Below, piece by piece: positions 46,612-58,625 of a stretch of DNA of 64,000 nucleotides. Position 1 is the first letter of the stretch, and each line of letters opens with the position of its first letter. This stretch comes from Lycorma delicatula (taxonomy: Eukaryota; Arthropoda; Insecta; Hemiptera; Fulgoridae). The translations under genes and the position numbers were made by a program. The stretch covers positions 123,889,324 to 123,953,323 of the forward strand of contig NC_134460.1 in NCBI RefSeq assembly GCF_047948215.1, read 5' to 3'. The notes beneath the pieces were generated by a model, which was not told where the DNA came from, did not search any database, and was given only the letters and a program-made list of their open reading frames with translations.

Positions 46612-48213
46612 ATACAGAGTTTCAAAAAGACGAAATGCCTGATTTAATCCTAATTGAACAAAGTGAGTAGAATGTCTAAAAGATATCAATGTATCATAAC
46701 ATGATTATCCTAATTTATCAAAAAACCTTTTTCATTTATACAGAATATTTTTTTCCTGATTTAGTTCCCATTTGTTAAAACAGAAAAAAGCATTACAATC
46801 GACAAAAAATGGCTATTTCATTGTCATACTTCGCCAATTGTTCTACTTTTTCCCTTTCTGAGGTATCTTGAAACCAAATGTTTGTTTTAAAACTCACACC
46901 CAGCAAAATACCTTTTAGAAAAGTTAATACAATAACTTTGGATGAACAAGTTAGCAGCACTGCTTATCAGTTGATATAATTCTCTAATTTTTTTTTTGTG
47001 AACAGTTATTTTTTATTATCTTGTTTTTTTTTTTATAAAGAAGGAATGGTTTTTGAACACGGAAGAAAGGACTTATATTGTAGAAAATTATTTAACAACT
47101 AAGTCTTTTGTTTTTTACCAAGAAAATTGTCAATTGCAGTTCCGAGTAAAAATGTATCGAATAAATCTTCAGTTCATGGTTCGATAAAGAAATATAGAGG
47201 GACTTATTTTGTTTGAAATCAGAGACGTAGCCGAAAACGATCAGTACTTAATGACGAAATATTGGAAGATGTTAGAGAAAGCTTTTTTAAAATCACCAAA
47301 CAAATCATTACGAAAACTTGCAACAAAAAGGAATATCTCTCTGTATAGTGTCATAGTGTCTTTAAAGCTACCAGGCTACTTAATTTAAAGCCAAACCGAA
47401 TTCATGTACCACATGTATTACATCCGGTTGATTATGTTGTTAGGCTCCACTACTGTCAATGGTTTAATCAGTTTGTTCGGAAAAGCAGTAAAGTGTTGGA
47501 AATGTATATTTTACAGATAAGGTTTCGTTTCATTTGAGTATTTACGTTAGTAGTCAAAATGATCGCTACTGGGGGTTTCAGCAATCCTCACATCATTCAT
47601 TCACGACCTCTACACCCACAAAATGTGATGTGCAATTTCCAGGCCAAGGTTAATTTGCCCCATATTCTTTGAAAATACTCATAATTTAGACCTATACCAA
47701 GAAATTATAACGGAATTTATTTCAAATTTAGAATTAAATGAGAGATTCGTGGTTTCAACAAGGTGGGACTATATACAGGGCAAGAGCAATAATGGTTCTT
47801 TTGAGAAATTTTTTAGTGAAAGAGTAATATAACGGGATTATAGCAACTAGCTCACAGGATCTTTCTCCTACAGATTTTTTTCACTGGGAATATCTAAAAG
47901 GCTGTGTATTAAAAAATTATCGTTACACCACGGAAGAACTGAAAGCCAAAATAATTCAACATTTACGAGATACGAAGAAATACACTTCAAAAGGTTGCAC
48001 AGAATATTAAAAAGAGAGTAAAGGGTTGCATTGCATTGATGAAACTCGTGAACACTTTCAACATTTCAGATAAAAATTATATTTACGTTCAATTATTTGT
48101 GCTAAACAATAATATATAGCAAAAATAATTTTAATATTTTTAACTAATCGCATTAAATATAACTCATTATTTTTCTTTAGATTGGGTTGCGTTTTAAAAC
48201 AAATGCTCTGTAA
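46612..48213 (+). mobile_element. Tc1/mariner-like transposon with decayed transposase
   Basis: Likely ends tacagagtttcaaaa (46613) and aaacaaatgctctgta (to 48211), a weak inverted repeat. The transposase is readable in shifting frames: RSVLNDEILEDVRESFF, then KSPNKSLRKLATKRNISLYS (HTH region, 47240-47350). Next come LKPNRIHVPHVLHPVDYVVR and LHYCQWFNQF, then TDKVSFHLSIYVSSQNDRYW (first catalytic D kept, the DEAWFH box changed). WFQQGGTIYRARAIM follows (second catalytic D lost, QDG to QGG), then LSPTDFFHWEYLKG (third acidic position kept). It ends ETREHFQHFR near 48070. Inactive. Confidence 0.75.
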
Positions 48214-48409
48214 ATCAAAATATTAGGAAATAATTTTTTTTTATTTCTAGTCTATTGAAGAAGTAGTCATCCGTTTTATTATAGATTATATCTCAAAAAA
48301 GGTTTTTTTATAGGTTAATCAACAATCATAAAACTTGTTTGATTCTAATTGTAGCTCGAATAAAATGATGGGATAAATAATTTAATGTTATTTGTTGTAC
48401 GAGTATATA

Positions 48410-48850
48410 TACAGAGTGTTTCTAAAATGGTGGGCTGGCTATCTTTTTCGGTTCTACTTGTAAAACTAAACAAAAAATGTCGTTAGGAAAAATGGTAATT
48501 TCTCTTCCTTCTCCTCCTGTCCACAATTCTGTTATTTTTACATAAAAATTTATATTTCAAGTTAGGATACACGAATCACATTAATATTTGATAAGCGTCT
48601 TGGTAATAAAGTTTTAAAATTAGCAAAAAATCAGGACTTAAATATCTTTGCAAATTACAAAATGGCGGCCATGTTTACTTTTCAATACATTATATCTCCA
48701 TAAATACTAGTTTTATCAAAATATGTGTTATGTGATAAATATTAAGTCTTTTATTTTAAACAAGATGATATTTAATTTTTTTAAATCGGTTAATAAAGAC
48801 TCAGCTCTTTATTATGGCAGAAAATTGATGTTGTAATTCTGTGTCATTAG
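48410..48850. mobile_element. MITE-like element starting tacagagtgtttctaaaatg
   Basis: The start resembles the end of the preceding transposon. The interior holds attacaaaatggcggccatg at 48654-48673, also present near 31240 and 58850. There is no ORF. The right end is undetermined. Confidence 0.45.
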
Positions 48851-49865
48851 GTCTATTATTGTGAGAAAATTATTACTTAAATTGATAGTAATTTACAATA
48901 CTAGAATTAAAAATAATAACAATAAAAAAACAATAACAATTCGATGTCCTTCATAAGTGAAGGACATGAAAACAGTCATAAAATTACATACATAATATAT
49001 ATATTGTTTAGAATTATTGTGTGTATATATATATAAACTACAATAATCCTATGAAAATATAAAGAAAAAAATATTAAAGTATTCTAACATTCATAATGGC
49101 GTATTTTATTATACAGTATATCGTAATTAAACATCTGATGGATAAAATACTGTATATAAACTTTCGCTCATTAATAACTTTATATATATATATGAAGTAA
49201 CGTAGGAAAGAAAAGAAATTGAATGCTTATGTACATTTAAAAGCTTCTATGATTAATCCAATAATAAATATAATTATCTTTAATAATTCATTCCATTAAA
49301 TTAATCTGATGATAGTTTATATATTAAAACAATAAACGTAAGATAATAAAATTGAATTTAAGTTTCTTAAATGAAGAAAAAAAACAGCTATAAGAGTAAG
49401 AAATAAAACGTAAACTTAATGGACGCCACATCTAAAACTCTTACAATACTTAACCTAGAAAAGAGTAAGACTGAATTATTTTTGTTTTCTTAGTATTTTA
49501 TATACAAACTTTTGTTATAAACTAGAAAAATACGCATAGTTTTTTTTTTTTTTTAAGAGCGATAAGTTATTAAACGTACTTAAGTTTAGTAAAGTTTCCA
49601 TAACATTAATTCACTAATAGTTCAGTGAACAGTAGATTCGTTTTTTTTTTTCGAATTAAATGAGATAAACTTTTCAGTTAAAATTTTTTTTTTTTAATTT
49701 GTATTCCATCTCAAACTTACTGTATCGTAATATAAAGTATTTTTTGGTCCACGGAAAAGATTTTCGATAATTACTTTTATAAAAGCCTATTACGGGGGAC
49801 GATTAATGATTAAAGAGACAAATGGCAAAAGAGTAGATAAATTATTTAATAAATTAAAAAATCCC
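48851..49865. other. AT-rich spacer
   Basis: No gene recognised. Confidence 0.5.
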
Positions 49866-49869
49866 TTTA

Positions 49870-50430
49870 GGCACGCCGAAAGGTGGAGTTAGATTTCAAG
49901 GGTGCTAAGAAGGTGATAAAAAATATTTCCACGTTAAGTTAAGAAAAATTTTAATTTACTCAGTGCAACAATGGTTGCATGTGAAAAAAGTTTCACATGT
50001 TTGGCATACGACATGTTTACCATCTTATTACAATTCCAGCAATATTTTTCTCATCCCTTGCCGTAAGGGTTGGTCATATCAAAAATTATTTCGGACAAAA
50101 ATTTTAGGTAATGTTTAGAAGACTAACGACCACTTTAAACCGATTCAATACTGTGCCTATTAATGGAGGTAGATATTTTTTGTCTTCTAAACTCCATTTT
50201 TTCTACCCCCTGAGCCAATGGATGGTGATCTCATAAACCTTTAGTCATAAGTTTTAGGCCCTTATCCAATGAATAGTAAGAACTTTAAACGAATTTGATA
50301 TTTTACTTAATAAGAAGGTTATACCGATATTTTGGTTTTTCGAAAAAGCCAACCACCCCCCCACCCCCCGCAATTTTCATTCCAATGGAAGACCGGCAGA
50401 AGTTTCAACTTTCCCTTTTGTAAAATTGGA
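49870..50430 (-). repeat. Interspersed repeat, inverted relative of 39830-40250
   Basis: The minus strand matches the 39830 copy. It includes a C-rich run (accacccccccaccccccgc) at 50351-50370. Confidence 0.55.
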
Positions 50431-50526
50431 TTTATATTTATTTATTTATTTATCGTATAGTACATAGATGAGATGTGTAGAAATATTAAAACTAAACCTT
50501 ATAATAGCAAAGTATATATTTATTTA

Positions 50527-50692
50527 TTTTTTTTTTTTTTTTGATTAATTTACCATATAAGCTCACAGCTCGTGCATGAGAATATGAAATGGAAATTTGT
50601 AGCGTATGAAAAATGCCATGCATGACCGGTATTCGAACCCGCGACCTCCGGATGAAAGAAAAAAACGCTACCTTTCCGCCACGGAGATCGGC
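50527..50692 (-). repeat. tRNA-headed SINE, head A / tail 2 (copy A6)
   Basis: Poly-T (50527-50542), tail 2 (gattaatttaccatataagc, tcacagctcgtgcatgagaa), body ttgtagcgtatgaaaaatgc, box B ggtattcgaacccg, head end ccacggagatcggc. Confidence 0.85.
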
Positions 50693-50714
50693 ATAATTAC
50701 AAATTTCAGTACAG

Positions 50715-50937
50715 TTACAACCAGTACAGTACTAACAACCAGTTTTTTTCAGCCATTCGACTCCAGAAGGGGTAGCACCATATGCAACTTCTGGACCTCT
50801 CTTGTATGCTCGCTGCGGACAGTACTTAATTAGATATTCCTCAATAGTTTGGAATATTTCACCATACTCACAACCAGCCGTAGGTGATAAACTCCATTTG
50901 TTCAAACAGTAATTACATCTAACATGTAACCACGTAC
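50715..50937 (-). pseudogene. LINE C-terminal fragment
   Basis: Minus strand: THGTWLHVRCNYCLNKWSLS, then PTAGCEYGEIFQTIEEYL, then CPQRAYKRGPEVAYGATPSG and VEWLKKTGC. The C.C...T..H/Y...CP...Y.GG...L..AT..A..WL pattern is the C-terminal Cys/His block of non-LTR retrotransposons. It is cut sharply at its 5' side where mariner-like sequence begins. Confidence 0.75.
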
Positions 50938-50939
50938 CA

Positions 50940-51080
50940 TGTGTTTTTACTGGAATGATCCTATTCCCAAGGACAGACGCATAAAAATTTGGGAAATTAC
51001 TGAAATTTTCAGTGCGAGTATTGGCACTGTCTATTCTATTATCCACAAGCTGAGTACCACAGAACGTGTGCAAAATGAAT
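50940..51080 (+). pseudogene. Mariner-like HTH fragment
   Basis: DRRIKIWEITEIFSASIGTV then YSIIHKLSTTERV matches the helix-turn-helix region of mariner transposases (DRRVTxxEIAxxLxISxGxxYxIIH). Only this small piece is present, on the strand opposite to the adjacent LINE fragment. Confidence 0.55.
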
Positions 51081-51940
51081 TCGGAAAGATCGACTCGAAA
51101 TCAGGGACACGCGAATTCACATTTTTACGGTAGTTAAACGACAGTTTTTAGCCAAGGTAATGCTTTTTATAAATTTCATAATACTCGTAATAAATTCTGT
51201 TTTCGTTTGGAAGAAAGGAACGAATTAATTACTATAATATGAATATTTTCAAAATTTTTAAACGGGCTGTCTTGGAAAAGGGCTATAAACTGCTGACCAC
51301 ATTTTTCATAACCGTTGAAATCAATATAAACTGAAAAAAGACATCATTTATGCTTTTAGAATATTTATTTGATATTTGCACGGGTTGGAATTATAAAAAA
51401 AAATTTGTTTCGTTTAACGTTAACACGGCTATCCCAAATATTTGAAAATGTTAATTATATTATATAAATCTGAAATTGATTCTTTTACTCTAGTAACGTG
51501 TAATTTTTTTTTTAAATAGCATACGACTATACAATAATGAGAACAACAGAAAATAGCTTCACCCTGCCACTGAATAGTATTTATATACCTATGAAACGCT
51601 TGACAAAAATTAAAAATAACGAGCATAAACAACAGTGCGTCAGTGCTGATATAAATGCATTATAAAATGAAATATATATATATTTCTTTATTTTTAAGTT
51701 TTAACATGATATATAAGACCTGGATATACATGTAGATCAGGACGATGACTTCTATCTCAGAATATCTGAAAGAAAACCTTTATGAAGAATAATTTTATTA
51801 TAAACAAGCAAGATGAGTATAAATACGGAGAAGAGTTAAATGGAAGCGGAGATAATGCAGATGTCACGTAAAATTCTAGAAAAAAGGCCGGCTGGATTAT
51901 TTAAAATCCAGGATGAAGCATATAAAGATACTGAAAAGAT
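51081..51940. other. AT-rich spacer
   Basis: No feature recognised. Confidence 0.5.
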
Positions 51941-51943
51941 GGA

Positions 51944-52231
51944 ATGGACTTTGTAGTTGTTATCGATCTACGGATAAAGATGGAATATTTGGATGATAGA
52001 TATGAGAAAACAGATATGTGTACAATAACAAACGGACAGGATAGTGCGCAGGAAATTTTCGAGGAAACTAAGGCAGATCTCCCACCAATGCGATGCTACC
52101 GCTTCGACACTTTGAACCAATTGGAATGTAAAATATTGAAAGCGACTGAAAAATCGGTTGCGTCGGGCATGTTCGCATACCAAGGATACACGACCGGAAC
52201 GTTATTTCGCTTTGCTAAATTTATCACTTGA
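51944..52231 (+). CDS. Unrecognised 95-codon open frame
   Basis: A frame with higher GC and less biased codon use than the neighbourhood, encoding an acidic-to-mixed product (MDFVVVIDLRIKMEYLDDRY ... GYTTGTLFRFAKFIT). I recognise no family. There is no signal peptide or membrane segment. It may be part of a decayed mobile element or retrocopy, since the sequence from 51800 is coding-like too, with stops. Weakly supported. Confidence 0.2.
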   Translation: MDFVVVIDLRIKMEYLDDRYEKTDMCTITNGQDSAQEIFEETKADLPPMRCYRFDTLNQLECKILKATEKSVASGMFAYQGYTTGTLFRFAKFIT

Positions 52232-52234
52232 CAG

Positions 52235-53270
52235 TTTTTAATTTGTAAAATGTCAAGCGATGAAAATATAATTGTAGGTTATGATATATTATTTGTACAG
52301 GAAAAAGAGAAAACAACCTAAGAGGAGCTTTTGTGTGCGCGTAGGAACTGTCCTATAATAAAAATAAATTCAAGTCGTTTTACCGAATGTCAAAAAAACC
52401 CTGTATTCCTATTGAGGAAAGATTGCTAATAAAAATCGAGGCGAGTAGTAGTATACTTTAATGAAATTAAACGATTTTGAAAACCAACAATATTTTACTT
52501 AATTACTTCTTATATGTAACATCATGTATGTACAAAATGAAAGAATTATAAAGTATACAATTTTAACTGTTATTTACAAATCAAGCAAACAAGCACTGTT
52601 AATATCGTAAACTGAAGGTAGCATAGGAGGTTCAGGAAAGAATGCCGATTAATTGTTAGATGCACAGGAAAGAGAAGAAAGGTAACTATGATAGAGGAGA
52701 ATAAACACGTTCATTTCATCTAAAAATGTCAGTGCTCATCTTTTAAAAATTTTTAATTCTGCTTCAATTAGTTCATTAACTTAAGACAAAAGACTTATAA
52801 GAAGTATTTCCGAGAACCACCGTCATTACCGGATTGATTATGTTGAAAATAGCCAAGAAAGGCTTTATAGATATCATTTAATATTGGTTTTCTTTTGAAT
52901 TATTTTACCAAACTGTTTGTTGTAAACGCATTTCAAGTTCCTCAGCTTCATTTATTTGTGATTCGGTGTTTTCATTGGATTGGTTTGTCACATCACCCAG
53001 TCAAAGAGGCTGAAGGATTTATGTATGGAATTACGAACTGGATATAATCATGTAAATAGTTTAGATTACTTGATTTTTTGCCTTCACCACTTAGAGGAAG
53101 TTTCCTATGTTTAACAAAAACTGACCGCAGATTCTTCCACTATTCTTTTCAATCAGTAACAGAAAAACACATACATACCCACTGTAGCTGTATTTATACA
53201 CTGTATGACGTGTAAAGATAATTATATTATGTGCATTGAAAGTTTTGTTATTAATATGTCGTATATAACA
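52235..53270. other. Spacer without recognised feature
   Basis: No gene or element recognised. Confidence 0.5.
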
Positions 53271-53276
53271 AAATTA

Positions 53277-54270
53277 ATAACTCTCACCTTATGATTGGTT
53301 AAAAAACAAAGAGTACGATTGGTTGAAAATTCGGACCTGATAATGATAAGACATAATCTCACCTTATTATTGGATAAAAAACAAATAATACGATGTGATG
53401 AAATATTGTGCCTGATAAGGATAAGAATTACTCTTACCTTAAAATTGGTTAAAAAAAGGAATACAATTGGTTGAAATTTCGTGATTGATAATGAGATAAG
53501 ATAAGATTTACAGTCGCCTTATGATTAATTAAAAAACAAAGAATACGATTGGTTGGAATTCCAGTCAAGATAATGATAAGAATTACTCTCAACTTATAGT
53601 TGGTTAATAAACAAAGAATACGATTGGTTGGAATTTCGTGCCTGATAATGATAAGAATTACTCTCACCTTATGATTGGTTAAAAAACAAAGAATACGAAT
53701 GGTTGGAATTTTTTGCTTGATAATAATTAGTGTTACTCTCATCTAAGATTGGGTAAAAAAGAAACAATTCAATTGGTTGGAATTTCGTACAAGAAAATGA
53801 TAAGAATTACTCTCACCTTATGATCGGTTAAAAAATTGAATGCGCTTGGTTGGAATTTCGTGCCTGATAATGATAAGAATTACTCTCACCTTATGATTGG
53901 TTGAAAAAATTGAATGCGATTGGTTAGAATTTTGTGCCTGATAATGATAAGATTTACTCCCACCTAATGATTGGGTAAAAACAAGGAATACGATTGGTTG
54001 GAATTCCGGCCATGGTAATGATAAGAATTACTCTCACCTTATGACTGGTTAAAAAACAAGTAATACGATTGGCTGTAATTTTCTGCCTGATAAGGATAAG
54101 AATTACTCTCACCTTATGATTGGTTAAAAAACAAAGTATACAATTGGTTGGAATTTCGTGCCTGATAATGATAAGAATTACTCTCACCTTATTATTGGTT
54201 AAAAAACAAAGAATACGATTGGTTGGAATTTCGTGCCTGATAATGATAACAATTACTCTCACCTTATGAT
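53277..54270. repeat. 75-bp minisatellite, about 13 units
   Basis: The unit is roughly gataatgataagaattact, ctcaccttatgattggttaa, aaaacaaagaatacgattgg, ttggaatttcgtgcct (75 bp). Fourteen ctcacctt-like starts are spaced 70-79 bp apart. Units diverge by substitutions and small indels. Each has two GATTGGTT words (inverted CCAAT) 24 bp apart. Because 75 is a multiple of three, frames stay open on the minus strand; these are not genes. Confidence 0.95.
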
Positions 54271-54274
54271 GGGA

Positions 54275-54530
54275 CATAGAACACCAGTATCCACGATCTA
54301 GTATTCAAATCGTATACACCTAGGAATTTCGTATACACAAAATCCTAGAAATTACCTTTACTAGGATTTGTACCTTAGAACTCTCGACTTCGAAATCAGC
54401 TGATTTACGATGACGAGTTCAACACACGACCAACCCGGTGGGTTGTTCTTTGGTGGTTAGTTTAAATTAAGCACAACTCTGAGGAATGTTCGGTCTTGGT
54501 CTGTTCAAGACTACACGTTTGCCAGTACAA
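54275..54530. repeat. SINE head B with inverted second half (copy B5)
   Basis: Minus copy 54275-54442: accagtatccacgatctagt, box B aggatttgtacc, tctcgacttcgaaatcagct, head end accaacccggtggg. It is joined at 54443 to the opposite orientation: gttctttggtggttagttta, tcggtcttggtctgttcaag. An insertion or duplication (gtatacac twice) lies at 54312-54340. The minisatellite ends exactly at its left edge. Confidence 0.75.
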
Positions 54531-55800
54531 TCACATAAATATGATGAGTCGGTAATGACTTTAATTAATTTTTGATGTGACTATAAATAAAAAAAATAAC
54601 AAAAAAATATTCGTTTTATAGTTTTTCAAATATATTTTTTGTTTTTAATTTTGTTATTTTTTCATTTATTTATTTATTTAATTTTCATATATACAATTTC
54701 CTCAGTAGATACTGAGGAATGGTGATTGTGTGATAATAATAAATGACTCGTTTTTAGTTATTACGTAAAGATTTTTTGTAAACAGTGTTTGATTGTTTTC
54801 TTTGATCTAATTGAAAGTTTTCCAATTTACATAAAAAATTAAAAAAAGAAGTTAATCCTTTAAAAATATTATTATAATTTTTAACTAAAAATAATTTTTA
54901 AGACTTCTAATGTTAGAAATACTAAAACTGTTTTATTGAAATCTTCGATAAGACTATTTTGTTTAAAAATACTCTTTAAAGTGTTTTCATTAAAATTAAC
55001 TTTGACATGTACAGGTATAATATAAAAACAATACAATCCGGTGAAAAAACGTATTCGATCATTACAAATTTTATTACTAAGAAAGAATTTTATAAATTCA
55101 ATACGCCTTTAGAGATTTTTAACTAGGATAAGAGTTCTGGATTACTTTTCCTGTATGAAGAATACAATTTAATATCCGGGAAATTATTATTTATTTTTAT
55201 AAATTCTATTAAAATTGTTCAGAGAATTATTCTGCTGTTGTATGTTGAAGTTTTCAATGTCAACTAAAAAAAAGAATTATTAATGGAAAAGGTTAAACTT
55301 TTAATTGGACTAATTAAGTCTAAACTTTTTCATTTCTACGATAAGAAATTTTCATAACTTGTCATTAATTTATTTAAAAAAAAGTTTATTTATATTTATA
55401 AAAAAGTTTTATTTATTAAGAAATTTCTGAATGTGTTTTTTTTAATATTTAAAAAATAAGTAAACCATTATTTTGTTTTTTTTATTATTTTTTTAATTTT
55501 CCGAAGCTGTATTTATTTAATATTTGCGCAATAAAAAAAAAGGAAAACCAATAATATTTATTTATGACTATCGATTGAAGATCAACATAGATTAAATGGA
55601 TATATATATATATGTGTGTAATGAAAGAAAATAGCAAATTGAGCGGCAAATTCTTTCCACTCGATTCCTTTCAAACAAAAGGTCTTAATACTCCCCTTTA
55701 CATTATAACTCCCTACCAATACCACAACTGTCGTTACCAGCTAATGCAAACCTACGAATACGTTCTTGGTTGTTCTCATGCGCGCACACGTGCGCGCTCA
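54531..55800. other. AT-rich spacer
   Basis: No gene recognised. The frame at 55612-55878 is driven by the microsatellite. Confidence 0.5.
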
Positions 55801-55802
55801 CT

Positions 55803-55803
55803 C

Positions 55804-55872
<69 letters not shown>
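55803..55872. repeat. (CA)n microsatellite
   Basis: About 32 uninterrupted CA units, preceded by an alternating purine-pyrimidine run (gcgcgcacacgtgcgcgc), so the whole tract could adopt Z-DNA. Confidence 0.97.
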
Positions 55873-55875
<3 letters not shown>

Positions 55876-56440
55876 TAAAACGAAATACAATTGCTGAGAA
55901 AGATAGAAAAAGATAAGATATATAATGAGTGAAAGTGCGTGGGGATGGGAAGGGTGTATGATAAAAGATAAGCTTCCACATTTTCTGTTGCTCCATTTAA
56001 AAGGAATAGGAAACTGCTTAACTGTTTATAATTCTACACAGCTTCCGTCATTACATCTTCAATAAAACATTTTCCGTAATACAAAAAAAAAAGAAGAAGG
56101 ATACCGCATGCAACTACAGTGGGAGTATAAAATACATTATCTTTATAAAATAAAGAATTAATCGTTATCGTTATATATTGTAGAGTTTTAACAATAAATA
56201 TTTTCGAAAAAATTAGATTAGAAATATAAATTATTCATAAATTTTATTTTATTTTGAATTTTCATTCATAAAAGCCTCGGTCTTGTCTAGATTTAGATCA
56301 ATAACTCGGAAACAATTTGCTTTTAATATTGTAATCCAAAGACTAATACTTTTTTTATAGTACAGTTTATGAACTGGTTCATGACCTAAGATCGAGGATC
56401 GCTCAGTAATTAAAGATACAAAGTGACTGTAGAAAAATTA
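55873..56440. other. AT-rich spacer
   Basis: No feature recognised. Confidence 0.5.
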
Positions 56441-56935
56441 ATATTTTTTCAATGCCAATGAAACTAACGTTACTATGCAACATAATCCTTCGCTACATTT
56501 AGGCACTTGTCCAATTTTTGCAAGTTCTCTTATTCCAGTAGTAGAAAAATGTTCACCTTAATGTCTCTCTTTTTCTGATTTTCCTCCGGAACCACCGTAA
56601 GGTATTACTTCAGAGGATGAATGAGCATAATATTTATGAATGAAAATGAAGTGCAGCCTTGTACAGTCTCAGGTTGACCATTCCTGAGATGTGTTGTTAA
56701 TTGAAACCTAATCGCGAAAGAACACCGGTATCAGCGATCTAATATTCAAATGTGTATAAAAGTAATTGCCTTTACTAGTATTTGAACCTTAGAACTCTCG
56801 ACTTCAAAATTAGCTGATTTGCGATATGATGAGTTCACCCCTAGACCAACCCGGTAGGTTCACCTCAATGTCTGAGCCAATCTTGTTGACTGCATTCTTG
56901 GTCTGCGCATTGTTGATGAACTCGATACTACTTTA
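56441..56935 (-). pseudogene. Possible mariner-like C-terminal remnant split by a SINE
   Basis: Removing the SINE and one target copy, the minus strand reads SFINNAQTKNAVNKIGSD, then FSTTGIRELAKI and a CLNVAKDYV-like end near 56500. This resembles the end of mariner transposases (GIxKLxxRWxKCxxxxGDYVE). Weak, because only the last 50 residues are recognisable. Confidence 0.35.
56551..56873 (-). repeat. tRNA-headed SINE, head B / tail 1, with 16-bp TSD (copy B6)
   Basis: Complete element 56567-56857. T-rich end, tail 1 (cctccggaaccaccgtaagg, tattacttcagaggatgaat), body (tgtacagtctcaggttgacc), ccggtatcagcgatctaata, box B agtatttgaacc, head end cctagaccaacccggt. The flanks are gttcaccttaatgtct (56551-56566) and gttcacctcaatgtct (56858-56873), a 16-bp target-site duplication with one mismatch. 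This fixes the SINE-B ends. Confidence 0.95.
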
Positions 56936-57750
56936 GAAGTTTGAGAGGACCAAAAAAAAAATAAAGGGTGATGGTACGATATCGGAACTATAACGTAGAT
57001 ATAACGAGATACCTCCTTATCCAACGATTGAATTTCTTCAAGAATTTTTGAGCTGCATAGGGAAGGGCAGATCATTGAAAAAAACCTTTTGAGAAAAGCG
57101 AAACCTTTTCTCTGTTTTGCGAGTTCGCCTTATTTTCTAATGTATCATAATAGTACTTGCTGTTATTTTTTTTAAATCGAAGTAAACTGGGCTTTTATAA
57201 TTCCAAAACAATGTTGAACATGAAATCTTCAAAACATAAAATAAAAAATAAAAAAGAAAGTAGCATTCGAGTATATTCCTGCATACTAGATAGCCTGACA
57301 TTTTTTTTTTGTTTTTTTGTTTTTTTTTTGTAACAAACACTTATTTTCTTTATTTATTAAAACAGATTGTTTTCATTTAGATTTTTGACTGTTTATCCAT
57401 TTAGGCAACGTTTTTTATAGACCTAATCATATTTTCGATGATAAGAATAACTTTGAATTTTAAGATTTTTTTCGATGACAATAAAACTGAATATACATAT
57501 ATATTCAGTTTTTATATATATAATTTAAAAAAATAAAATATAATCGTTCTGTACAAAAAATAATTTTTTAATTCTTTCAATGATTTTACTTTTTATTATC
57601 GGTACCAGATGGTTGTATTTTTTTTTAAATTTAAAATCATTTTTAATTTTTCGTCGACTTCTAAACTTAAAAATTTAAAGGATAGAAAAATTTATTACTT
57701 TTTTTTGACACTGATAATACCCGCTTCTGATTGGTATTCTGAGGCTAAAT
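56936..57750. other. AT-rich spacer
   Basis: No gene recognised. Poly-T runs at 57301-57330. Confidence 0.5.
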
Positions 57751-57754
57751 AGAA

Positions 57755-57910
57755 AAATAAAATACCACCAAAAAACACCGGTATCCACATCTAGTGTTCA
57801 TTTTAGAAAAAAAGCAACTACCTTTATTAATGATTTGAACCTTATAATTCTTGACGTCGAAATCAGCTGATTTATTACAACGAGTTTTATCAGTAGACCA
57901 ACCCGGTGGA
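57755..57910 (-). repeat. SINE head B, 3'-truncated (copy B7)
   Basis: aaaacaccggtatccacatc, box B atgatttgaacc, tcgacgt-like tcgaaatcagctgattt and head end gtagaccaacccggtgg. Confidence 0.75.
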
Positions 57911-58239
57911 TTTAAACGACTGTTTCTGACAGAATTTTAGAATAAGAGAAAGATATATTTCTCTTGTAGTTTTAGGCAATCTGAATAGAATCCTGAATTC
58001 AACTGAAAAACATGTTATCCACTGAAACCTTTATGCCCACCAATGAACATTAATTAAATATCCCTAGATATTTTCCAGTACTGAAATTTTTCTTATTTTT
58101 ATTTAAAATTATACTACAGTATTTTTCCACCATGTTTCTGACTGTTTTAATTTCTATTAAAATAAAATTCCTTGAACTTTTCATCATGTTCAGTTGCCGT
58201 CATTTAAACAAATTTACTTACAAATAAATTCTCTACAAA

Positions 58240-58625
58240 ATTTGATTTGTTTACTAGAAATTTTAAAGAATTAAAATATATCAAATCTAAAAAAAGAAGC
58301 GACACAAATTTTTGTGATGAATAATTTTTTCCTCAAAAATTAGTACACATTCAGTTTTGTGGATTATTTTATTCAATTTTTCTTATCAAAAAGCATATGA
58401 AACAATTACATTTATCTCTGATTTAAGTTAAAATAATTTCGGTAGGCCTTCATTTTATTTTTGAAGCAGAAATCAGGGCAAAATCTTTCAGAAATACAAA
58501 TCGAAAACGAATCATTTCCGGATACAAGCTACATATAAAGAAACCTTTCCATTATTTTCACTTGTAGAACATGCTGTATTTCTTTATTTCGACACTCTGT
58601 GAACAGTGTTAATAAAGTATCAAAA
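58240..58625. mobile_element. Transposon arm-like repeat (paired with 30560-31000)
   Basis: cagggcaaaatctttcagaa, aatcgaaaacgaatcatttc, ccattattttcacttgtaga, acatgctgt and gacactctgt in the same order as the right TIR of 58967-61094 and the 30560-31000 repeat. Confidence 0.5.

Noticed and set aside
53277..54270. CRISPR-like array
   Set aside because: The whole 75-bp unit is repeated, with no unique spacers between short repeats, and the context is a eukaryotic genome.
53449..54277. Repeated minus-strand proteins with 25-residue units (KVRVILIIIRHEIPTNRIL-type)
   Set aside because: They arise because the minisatellite unit is 75 bp. Units carry stops and frame changes, and both codon use and product look non-functional.
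55612..55996. Thr-His or Val-Cys repeat proteins
   Set aside because: Produced by the (CA)n microsatellite.
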